From Paraglaciecola marina (GTDB taxonomy: Bacteria; Pseudomonadota; Gammaproteobacteria; Enterobacterales; Alteromonadaceae): a stretch of 64,000 bases of DNA. The translations under genes and the position numbers were made by a program. The notes below the pieces were generated by a model. That model made no database searches. It was not told where the DNA came from and saw only the letters and a program-made list of their open reading frames with translations. The stretch covers positions 124,001 to 188,000 of the forward strand of contig NZ_SAIS01000010.1 of assembly GCF_004360155.1 (NCBI RefSeq), given 5' to 3'. This document shows positions 57,353 to 64,000 of the stretch, piece by piece. Position 1 is the stretch's first letter. Each line of letters starts with the position of its first letter.

Positions 57353-60073
57353 ATGTTTTCGAACCTAGTTTTTAAGACTCTTAGGCGTTCACTTTACCTC
57401 AGGTTGCAGGCTATGTTTCTGTGTCTAGGTCTTTTTGGGTGTGGTGATGATTCTATATTGCTCAGTGATCAAGAAGCTGATCCAGTTGTGATAGACGTTC
57501 CCATTGCCTATATTAAACGCATCGCTCCTTATGATGATGAACAACTATTGGTTGAGCAAAGTATCACCCGACCGGCTGACTTTATTCCTGGTGCATCTCT
57601 ATATATAAAAAGTAGAGCTGCTGTGAGTGCCACTGAAACTAACATCTCTGCTGCAGCGTTTTTTAGTGAAGAGCAAATTGCCGCTAATGGTCCTGAGCTT
57701 GATACCTATGATGTTAAAGATGTGAACGTATCTTATGATGGCGAACGATTAATATTTGCTATGCGTGCTCCAGAAATTGAAGATGCCGACGATGATGAAC
57801 AACCCACTTGGAATATTTGGGAGTATGATTTAACTAGTGACACGCTAAGACGAATCATTGTCTCTGATCTCGACGCAGAGTTTGGTGAAGATACAAGCCC
57901 GGTGTATTTGCCAGATGGGCGTATTGTGTTTAGTTCTACTCGCCAGCAAGCTAATCAAGCTATTTTATTAGATGAGGGTAAACCTCAATACCAAGCTATC
58001 GATGAAGACAGAAATCAGACCGCCTCTGTATTACATGTAATGGATGCTGACGGTGAGAATATACAGCAAATTTCATTTAACCAAAGTCATGACTTAGACC
58101 CAACAATACTTAGCTCAGGCAAAATTCTGTTTAGTCGTTGGGATAATGCGGTTACAAACAATACTGTTAATTTGTATCAAATGAACACAGATGGCAGTGA
58201 TTTAGAAATTGTATATGGACGTCATAGCCACATTTCTAGCCGCAGTGATTTAGCGCTTCATTTTACCCAATTAGCGGAACAACCAGATGGTCAAGTATTA
58301 GCTATGTTACGGCCTTTTAGTACTAATCAATGGGGCGCAGATTTTATCAATATTGATGTGGCTAATTATATTGACGATACTATGCCCATTGCTTCTCAAT
58401 CTGGTCTGATAGGCCCAGCACAAACCCCAGCTATATTTGATAACGTATTAATAAATGGTGATATTTCTCCTGGTGGAAGTTTCTCGGCTATGTATCCTTT
58501 GTGGGATGGAAGTGAGCGAATTCTGTTTAGCTGGAGTCAGTGCAGAGTTTACGATCCTGAGCAGGAAGGGAATACTGACGAAGAGTTACAAATATTGCCT
58601 TGTGATGACTCTTTATTAGAAAACCCAGTTGTAGAAGCTGCGCCGCTACTTTATGGATTATGGATGTATGATCCCATAGACAATACTCAGTTGGTGATTA
58701 ATGTTCCAGAAGAAGAACTAATTTACACGGATTTAGTCGCTATGCAGCCAAGGGCTTTTCCAGGTAATGCCCTTATCGCTGATGAGTATGATCAAGATTT
58801 GGCATTAGAGGGTTTAGGCAGAGTGCATATTCGTAGTGTTTACGATTTTGCTGGTATTGATACTAGTCCACAGGGTATTACAGCATTGTCAGACCCAACT
58901 CAAACACCTGTCGCTGATAGACCCGCGCGCTTTTTAAGAGTGGTTAAGGCGGTATCTTTGCCTGATGATGAGGTACGTGATTTTGACAATTCAGCTTTCG
59001 GGCGAAGCAGCGCTCAATTAATGCGTGAAATTATAGGTTATGTACCTATTGAGCCTGACGGTTCAGTACTATTTAATGTGCCTGCGAATGTACCACTGAG
59101 TTTTAGTTTGTTGGACCAAGATGGTCAAAGGATCAGTGAGCGCCATCAAAACTGGTTACAGTTTGTTCCGGGAGAGGTGAAAACCTGTAATGGTTGTCAC
59201 ACTCAAAATAGTGAAATGCCCCATGGCCGTTTAGATGCTGAAGCAGACAGTATTAACTTAGGAGCGACTAGTTCAGGTGGCGGGTTTCCTAATACTAACC
59301 CAGCTCTGTTTACGGATGTTGGGGATACTATGGCACAAACAGCAGGTAGAGTATTAGGGGTTAGTTACCCTTCAGCAGATATTGTTTATGAAGATATTTG
59401 GACTGACCCAGATATTCAAACGCCAGTTGCAAGTTTTAGTTACGCTTATTCAGATCTCCAGTCTACATTGCCTATATCCAGTAGTTGTGCCTTGATCTGG
59501 AACTCCTTGTGCCGCATCGAGATAAATTTCCCTGATCATATTCAACCTATATTCTCTGTAGACAGACAGGTTTATTCAGAGGACGGGGTTAACTTATTGG
59601 AAGACAGAACATGTGTCAGTTGTCATACCCCAGATGGGGTCGATGACTTAGCCCAAGTTCCCGCTGCACAGCTAGACTTAAGAGGCGTCGCTTCTACAGA
59701 TGACCCAGATGTTTTTACCAGTTACCGCGAGTTAATGTTTACCGATAGTGAGCAAGAGCTTTCTGATGGTGTATTGATTAATCGCTTAGTTGAAGTGACA
59801 GATAATGATGGCAATATTGTCTACGAAGTAGATGAAGAAGGAGAGCTTATTCTAGATGCTGAGGATAACCCTATCGCGGTCACAGAAACTGTGAGTGTGA
59901 CCAATAGTATGTCTACCAATGGGGCTATTTCCAGTAATCGATTTTTTAGAGTGTTTGACCAAGGTGCGATTCATGATGCTTGGCTAACACCCGCGGAAAG
60001 CAAACTATTATCTGAATGGTTAGATATAGGTGCTCAGTATTACAATAATCCATTTGCAGCACCCGTTAATTGA
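57353..60073 (+). CDS. HzsA-related dihaem lipoprotein (beta-propeller plus HZS-alpha middle domain)
   Basis: Start chosen at ATG 57353 (906 residues) as it gives a normal lipoprotein signal with lipobox LFGC (Cys 30); the frame runs back to TTG 57305 and neither start has a good ribosome site. An N-terminal PD40/propeller region (about 100-480, repeats such as PVYLPDGRIVFSST and PTILSSGKILFSRW) is followed by a beta-sandwich with IGYVPIEPDGSVLFNVPA and haem site CNGCH (612-616), then CVSCH (754-758). This order matches hydrazine synthase alpha-subunit relatives. True hydrazine synthesis is not expected here. It heads the rightward operon. Confidence 0.82.
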   Translation: MFSNLVFKTLRRSLYLRLQAMFLCLGLFGCGDDSILLSDQEADPVVIDVPIAYIKRIAPYDDEQLLVEQSITRPADFIPGASLYIKSRAAVSATETNISAAAFFSEEQIAANGPELDTYDVKDVNVSYDGERLIFAMRAPEIEDADDDEQPTWNIWEYDLTSDTLRRIIVSDLDAEFGEDTSPVYLPDGRIVFSSTRQQANQAILLDEGKPQYQAIDEDRNQTASVLHVMDADGENIQQISFNQSHDLDPTILSSGKILFSRWDNAVTNNTVNLYQMNTDGSDLEIVYGRHSHISSRSDLALHFTQLAEQPDGQVLAMLRPFSTNQWGADFINIDVANYIDDTMPIASQSGLIGPAQTPAIFDNVLINGDISPGGSFSAMYPLWDGSERILFSWSQCRVYDPEQEGNTDEELQILPCDDSLLENPVVEAAPLLYGLWMYDPIDNTQLVINVPEEELIYTDLVAMQPRAFPGNALIADEYDQDLALEGLGRVHIRSVYDFAGIDTSPQGITALSDPTQTPVADRPARFLRVVKAVSLPDDEVRDFDNSAFGRSSAQLMREIIGYVPIEPDGSVLFNVPANVPLSFSLLDQDGQRISERHQNWLQFVPGEVKTCNGCHTQNSEMPHGRLDAEADSINLGATSSGGGFPNTNPALFTDVGDTMAQTAGRVLGVSYPSADIVYEDIWTDPDIQTPVASFSYAYSDLQSTLPISSSCALIWNSLCRIEINFPDHIQPIFSVDRQVYSEDGVNLLEDRTCVSCHTPDGVDDLAQVPAAQLDLRGVASTDDPDVFTSYRELMFTDSEQELSDGVLINRLVEVTDNDGNIVYEVDEEGELILDAEDNPIAVTETVSVTNSMSTNGAISSNRFFRVFDQGAIHDAWLTPAESKLLSEWLDIGAQYYNNPFAAPVN

Positions 60074-60873
60074 TGTTGTGTTTAAGACTAAAAAGTGGCG
60101 GGCATAAAGTGAAAATGGCATTTCAAAACCCATTTAATTTCAGATTTTTATTGTTAGTTTGCATGTGGCTTTGTACGACTTCTGCGTTAAGTGAAGAGCT
60201 CATACAGGCAAAAGTAGTAGAGCCTTACGTAGAAATACATTCAGGGCCTGCTGGTGGATATCCAGTAATACACGTGGCCGCTAAAGGTGAATGGATAACC
60301 GTATTAAAGCGCAGAACCAGTTGGTTTAAAATTATCACCGCTGATGAAATTCAAGGTTGGATTAAGCAAGATGACTTGCATTTAACTGAGAGTAGCCAAG
60401 GGCAACCCGTGAAATTATTTGATGGTTCTTTTGCTTCTTTTTCTGAGCGAGATATTGAGTTTGGTATGTTAGGCGGCTCATTTGAAGGTACGCCATCATT
60501 AACCATATTTGCCGATTGGGTCGCCACAGAAAATATTAGTGCCGGAGTCAGTGTGACTCAGGCATTGGGTGACTTATCTGAAAGTCAGTATTTTTTGGTA
60601 AAGGCACAACATACTACTTTCCCCGAGTGGCGGTTATCTCCCTATATTAGTCTCGGAGTGGGTCAAATTCGCACCCAACCGAAAGCAAATTTAGTACAAA
60701 GTGGCGATGAAGCACGTACCAGCGATTTGTACGCTGTTGGTCTTGGTGTGAGGTATTACCTAGCAAAAAACTTTTTAGTCAAATTAGAATATAACAATCT
60801 TCAAGCTTTAACGAGCCGAGATGAAAACGAGGAAATAGAAGAATGGAAGTTAGGTTTCGCAGTATATTTCTAG
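60073..60873 (+). CDS. Periplasmic SH3 domain plus outer-membrane beta-barrel protein
   Basis: ATG 60073 overlaps the previous stop (TGATG), a sign of translational coupling; a later ATG at 60115 is also possible. The product (266 residues) has a signal peptide (core FLLLVCMWLCTTSALS), a bacterial SH3 domain (about 45-105, with VEIHSGPAGGYPVIHV and GWIKQDDL) and a beta-barrel-like C-terminus of about 150 residues ending KLGFAVYF. SH3 domains of this kind bind cell-wall peptides or partner proteins. The combination suggests an outer-membrane barrel tethered to peptidoglycan or to the haem protein. Confidence 0.8.
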   Translation: MLCLRLKSGGHKVKMAFQNPFNFRFLLLVCMWLCTTSALSEELIQAKVVEPYVEIHSGPAGGYPVIHVAAKGEWITVLKRRTSWFKIITADEIQGWIKQDDLHLTESSQGQPVKLFDGSFASFSERDIEFGMLGGSFEGTPSLTIFADWVATENISAGVSVTQALGDLSESQYFLVKAQHTTFPEWRLSPYISLGVGQIRTQPKANLVQSGDEARTSDLYAVGLGVRYYLAKNFLVKLEYNNLQALTSRDENEEIEEWKLGFAVYF

Positions 60874-61481
60874 TGGTGTTGGCATTGCTGAATTCTTCAA
60901 GCTTAATCGCTCAAGAGCCTGTAAAAGCCGGGACTCTAATTGAGCCAAAGGTAACAAGACAAGATATCAATGAAGCGAATATTGATTCAGAAAACTTTGA
61001 GCTTGGCCTGTTAGTGGGTGTGATTAGCATTGAAGACTTTTCATCTAGCCCTTTGTTTGGATTACGTGCTGCCTACCACATAAATGAAGACTTTTTTATC
61101 GAAGCTACATATGGCCAAGCAGAAGCAGGGGAGACCAGCTTTGAAGTCTTGAGTGGTGGTGCGCCATTTCTTACTGAAGAAGAAAGAGATTACAGTTTTT
61201 ATAACGTGTCATTTGGGTACAACCTAAATGGTGAAACTTTTTTTACAGACAATTTAGTTTTTAACTCAGCTACCTATTTTACCCTAGGGGCAGGGAGTAC
61301 CGACTTTGGTGGAGATGAACGTTTTACCGTGAGTTTGGGGGCGGGTTATAGATTGCTTCTTACTGATTACATGGCATTACATTTTACCTTGCGTGATCAC
61401 TTATTTAACTCCGAACTTATAGGTAAAGAAAAAACTACTCACAATATTGAATACGGCTTTAGTGCGACGTTTTTCTTTTAA
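60843..61481 (+). CDS. Outer-membrane beta-barrel protein (OMP_myx_plus-like)
   Basis: The 212-residue protein starts inside the end of the preceding gene (31-base overlap), has a signal peptide (about 1-23) and alternating strands with a terminal FSATFFF. Blocks such as FELGLLVGVISIEDFSSSPLFG and LGAGYRLLLTDYMALHFTLRDH resemble the outer-membrane beta-barrel domain family known from myxobacteria and gammaproteobacteria (TIGR04565 type). Size suggests an 8- to 10-stranded barrel. It pairs with the SH3/barrel protein in the same operon. Confidence 0.78.
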   Translation: MEVRFRSIFLVVLALLNSSSLIAQEPVKAGTLIEPKVTRQDINEANIDSENFELGLLVGVISIEDFSSSPLFGLRAAYHINEDFFIEATYGQAEAGETSFEVLSGGAPFLTEEERDYSFYNVSFGYNLNGETFFTDNLVFNSATYFTLGAGSTDFGGDERFTVSLGAGYRLLLTDYMALHFTLRDHLFNSELIGKEKTTHNIEYGFSATFFF

Positions 61482-61508
61482 CCAAGCACCTTTTAAAACG
61501 AGAATTTT

Positions 61509-62069
61509 ATGAAAATGATAGCTAAACAAGAAACACATATCTTCGGACTTAAAGCATTAATGCCTAACTTTAAATCCACTTTAGGCTTTATTAGTACTAG
61601 CGCTTTAGTTTTGCTTTTAAGCTTTACTGCGACTGCCGCCTCGACCCCAAAAGGGCCTGCGCCAGATTTCACTTTGGCAAGTAAGGATCATGGCAATGTT
61701 CGCTTACAAGAACAAATAGGTAATGTGGTACTTATTAACTTTTGGGCATCATGGTGTGGCCCTTGCCGCGAAGAGTTACCACATATGGAAGCGTTACAAC
61801 AAGAATTCGCCGACTTAGGTTTTGTTATTCTAGCCGTAAATGTGGATGAAGACCCAGCGAAAGCGGATGTATTGCTAAAAGACATCCCTGTGAGCTTCCC
61901 GGTTTTGTTTGATAGTAAAGATGAAGTAAGCAAGCTCTATAACGTTAATGCTATGCCCACAACTGTATTAGTAGACAGAGATGGTAATCACCGTTTATTG
62001 CACAACGGTTATAAAAGTGGTGACGAAGTGAAATACAAAAAAGCGGTGAAAGCCTTACTTAGAGAGTAG
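61509..62069 (+). CDS. TlpA/ResA-like thioredoxin-fold protein
   Basis: The 186-residue protein has an N-terminal anchor or signal (about 25-44) and a thioredoxin domain with the redox motif WCGPC (in FWASWCGPCREELP) and the cis-Pro loop AMPTTVLVDRDG. It should act as a periplasmic thiol reductase or oxidase. In an operon with haem c proteins it may reduce CxxCH cysteines before haem attachment, like ResA/CcmG, or serve the Cys-rich DUF4266 protein encoded next. That partner choice is inference. Confidence 0.9.
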   Translation: MKMIAKQETHIFGLKALMPNFKSTLGFISTSALVLLLSFTATAASTPKGPAPDFTLASKDHGNVRLQEQIGNVVLINFWASWCGPCREELPHMEALQQEFADLGFVILAVNVDEDPAKADVLLKDIPVSFPVLFDSKDEVSKLYNVNAMPTTVLVDRDGNHRLLHNGYKSGDEVKYKKAVKALLRE

Positions 62070-62081
62070 GAATTATTCACT

Positions 62082-62318
62082 ATGAAAAAAATGCGTTTAC
62101 ATGTTTTATTAGCTTGTTTTATTGCAATTGGTGCTAGTGGTTGTAGTACTACCTTTGAGCCTTGGGTAAAGCCCTATGAGCGAGATAACTTGGCTGACAC
62201 CATAATGAGCATGAATAGAAACCCAGTTTCTGCGTCTTATACTAACCATGCCCTGCAGGCCCGTGAAGGCGCTCGTGGAGCAGAAGGTGGCGCTGGGGGC
62301 GGTTGTGGTTGTAATTAA
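62082..62318 (+). CDS. DUF4266 lipoprotein with Gly/Cys tail
   Basis: The 78-residue protein has a lipoprotein signal with lipobox ASGC (Cys 21), the DUF4266 core WVKPYERDNLADTIM and a C-terminal glycine-rich tail ending GGGCGCN. The tail's two cysteines could bind metal, haem or form a thiol site. It lies 12 bases after the thioredoxin gene with an AGGA ribosome site, and is followed by DUF3570, its usual neighbour. Function unknown. Confidence 0.88.
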   Translation: MKKMRLHVLLACFIAIGASGCSTTFEPWVKPYERDNLADTIMSMNRNPVSASYTNHALQAREGARGAEGGAGGGCGCN

Positions 62319-62340
62319 TAGTATTTATAGGGTTAAAAAC

Positions 62341-63474
62341 ATGAACTTAATAAAGGCTATGACTTTATTCAGTCTAATTGCCCTGACTTGGCAAACCCAA
62401 GCAGCTGTATTGCCTCAAGATAGATCCGATGCCATGTATCATTCTTATCAAGGTGGTGGCATGTCTATTGATGGCCCTTCGATTTTATTACGTAAAAAAA
62501 TCGGTAATTCAGTATCCGTTTCAGCCAATTACTATGTGGATACTATTTCAGGCGCATCCATTGATGTATTAGCCACTGCTAGCCCCTATGAAGAAGAGCG
62601 AACAGAGAAAAGTGTAGGGGTGGATTTGTTGCACGAGAAAACCTTGGTGAGTTTTAATTATACCAATAGCTTAGAGAATGATTTTTTTGCTGAGTCTTAT
62701 CATTTAGGTGTAAGCCAAGACTTTTTTGGTGATTTAACTACTTTAACGTTAGGTTTTTCGAAGGGGAATGATGAAATATGTAGGATTGGTGATGTATCAT
62801 TTTACGAAAAAGCCGAAAGACAAAATTACCGATTAGGGTTAACCCAAATCATTACTAAGAATATGATTGTTGGGCTTAGCTTTGAAAATATTGCAGACCA
62901 AGGCTATTTGAATAATCCTTACCGCTCGGTGCGCTATATAGACCCAACAGCCGCAAAAGGGTATCAATTTGAAACCGAAGTTTATCCCAATACCCGAAGA
63001 AGCAACGCGGCGGCCGTCACCGCTAATTATTATTTACCTTATCGAGCATCAGTGTATGCAGAAGCAAAGTTGTTTTCTGATTCTTGGGGCATAGACGCCA
63101 ACACTTATAAATTAGGTTACATACATACCTTTGGTGATGACTGGATAGTCGAACTAAGAGCCCGCCATTATGCCCAAGAAAAAGCCGATTTTTATCAGGA
63201 TTTATTTAGTCGTAGTGCTGAGTTTAATGTACGTGCTCGAGACAAAGAAATGAGCACATTTAATAATCTGTCGTTTGGGGCAAGTGTCACTTATGAATTC
63301 CAGTTTTCTGCTGCTAATTTTTTCAAAAAGAGCACCATTAACCTCGACATAGATCATGTTAATTACGATTACGATAATTTTAGAAACGTACTTCTTGATG
63401 CGCCTGTGGGCGAAGAACCACTTTACCAATATTCAGCTAATATCACACGCTTGTACGTGTCAATATTTTACTAA
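62341..63474 (+). CDS. DUF3570 outer-membrane protein
   Basis: ATG 62341 gives 377 residues; an open frame reaching back to 62248 overlaps DUF4266 and is rejected because the signal peptide starts MNLIKAMTLFSLIAL. After cleavage near QAA the chain shows DAMYHSYQGGGMSIDGPSI and many alternating strands, ending RLYVSIFY, in line with a barrel of about 14-16 strands. DUF3570 proteins are conserved partners of DUF4266. Its size would allow it to carry a redox or transport partner across the outer membrane, as porin-cytochrome conduits do, but this is speculation. Confidence 0.87.
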   Translation: MNLIKAMTLFSLIALTWQTQAAVLPQDRSDAMYHSYQGGGMSIDGPSILLRKKIGNSVSVSANYYVDTISGASIDVLATASPYEEERTEKSVGVDLLHEKTLVSFNYTNSLENDFFAESYHLGVSQDFFGDLTTLTLGFSKGNDEICRIGDVSFYEKAERQNYRLGLTQIITKNMIVGLSFENIADQGYLNNPYRSVRYIDPTAAKGYQFETEVYPNTRRSNAAAVTANYYLPYRASVYAEAKLFSDSWGIDANTYKLGYIHTFGDDWIVELRARHYAQEKADFYQDLFSRSAEFNVRARDKEMSTFNNLSFGASVTYEFQFSAANFFKKSTINLDIDHVNYDYDNFRNVLLDAPVGEEPLYQYSANITRLYVSIFY

Positions 63475-63513
63475 TTGCAAACTTGTGAAATAGCTCAAAG
63501 GATAATCGATATT

Positions 63514-64000
63514 ATGAAGTTTCAATTTAAAACACTGCCTGTTAATTTTGCTTTTATATGGTTGCTAATTAGCATGAATGTTAACTCACAAGAAACCTTG
63601 AATACCACAAATTCAAACCTTGATGAACAAACCGTTACCCAGCAACTACAAGCCTTAAGAAAAGAAGTGATTGCCCTCAATCGTGACTTGTTTGTTTTAG
63701 AAGAAGATTTGTTGTTTCCTTCTAGTACTCAAGTAGTGGTATACCTTTCCATGGATGTAGGCACTTACTTTAATTTAGATTCAGTTGAGTTGAAACTAGA
63801 TGATAAAACTGTGACTCACTACCTTTACACAGAAAAACAAATTCAGGCTTTATACAAAGGCGGTGTGCAAAAGTTACATATTGATAATCTGGGTCAAGGT
63901 GAACATGAATTGACTGCATTTTTCATAGGTAAAGGACCAGAAAATAGAGAATACAAAAGAGCCACTAGTTTAACCTTTAGCAAGACAGCAGAGTCAGTGT
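63514..64000 (+). CDS. Periplasmic coiled-coil/beta-domain protein, 3' end outside window
   Basis: ATG 63514 opens a frame that is still open at the window edge (162 codons). It has a signal peptide (about 1-25, ending NSQ), a short coiled coil (about 40-68, QQLQALRKEVIALNRDLF) and a beta-rich domain with FPSSTQVVVYLSMDVGTYFNLDSV. It follows DUF3570 by 39 bases on the same strand and so appears to belong to the operon. No named family is recognised with confidence. Confidence 0.75.
   Translation, partial: MKFQFKTLPVNFAFIWLLISMNVNSQETLNTTNSNLDEQTVTQQLQALRKEVIALNRDLFVLEEDLLFPSSTQVVVYLSMDVGTYFNLDSVELKLDDKTVTHYLYTEKQIQALYKGGVQKLHIDNLGQGEHELTAFFIGKGPENREYKRATSLTFSKTAESV

Overview
The window is a piece of chromosome from a marine gammaproteobacterium, most likely of the Alteromonadales (Alteromonadaceae; Glaciecola/Paraglaciecola/Aliiglaciecola-like). 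The evidence is a low-to-middling GC content judged by eye, the dam-cluster synteny, a Dam methylase, DamX, ErpA, a type IV pilus operon beside mrcA, TorF-type porin, DUF3019 and DUF6776 proteins, and an arginine succinyltransferase operon. No tRNA, rRNA, CRISPR array or insertion sequence was seen.

Layout. 1-2.4 kb: end of a zapG-like gene, zapE and a YeeN-type YebC protein. 2.5-4.4 kb: a periplasmic-TPR diguanylate cyclase. 4.7-11.1 kb (minus strand): an ABC-2 exporter pair, a secreted nucleoside phosphorylase-fold protein, folE, a 60-residue protein, hemJ and a CLC protein. 11.2-12.4 kb: a DUF6776 membrane protein and erpA. 12.4-17.0 kb: the argD/astC-astA-astD-DUF1338 operon. 17.2-31.4 kb: the classic 'dam region' on the minus strand (pilMNOPQ, aroK, aroB, damX, dam, rpe, trpS, pabA), interrupted by a plus-strand TorF porin and a small membrane protein; mrcA is divergent from pilM. 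34-40 kb: maeA, DUF3703, a 57-residue small protein, dcyD, a decayed diguanylate cyclase pseudogene and a CPA1 antiporter. 40-47 kb: an NCS1-type permease with a mannitol dehydrogenase, behind a long leader with palindromes and a 16-bp hairpin, then acnA and a PRC-barrel protein. 47.6-51.2 kb: a small lipoprotein and a mipA-DUF3019-response regulator-histidine kinase operon.

From 51.2 kb to the end lies the least described part: two divergent gene sets around an empty region of about 0.75 kb. Leftward: a secreted haem-c protein resembling DUF1592/1588/1585 proteins, a lipoprotein with two haem-c modules and a LamG domain, and a Tat-exported DUF1501-like protein. Rightward: a HzsA-related dihaem lipoprotein, an SH3/beta-barrel protein, a second small beta-barrel, a TlpA-like thioredoxin, a DUF4266 lipoprotein ending in a Gly/Cys tail, a DUF3570 outer-membrane protein and a truncated periplasmic protein. 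Every product is predicted to leave the cytoplasm and at least three carry CxxCH haem sites. Together they look like one uncharacterised envelope redox system; substrate and direction of electron flow cannot be read from the sequence.

The housekeeping part is ordinary. Points of interest there are the dead GGDEF gene with stops inside its active-site motif, a CLC protein with valine at the proton-glutamate site, a DUF1338 protein in the arginine operon, and the leader upstream of the permease/mannitol dehydrogenase pair.
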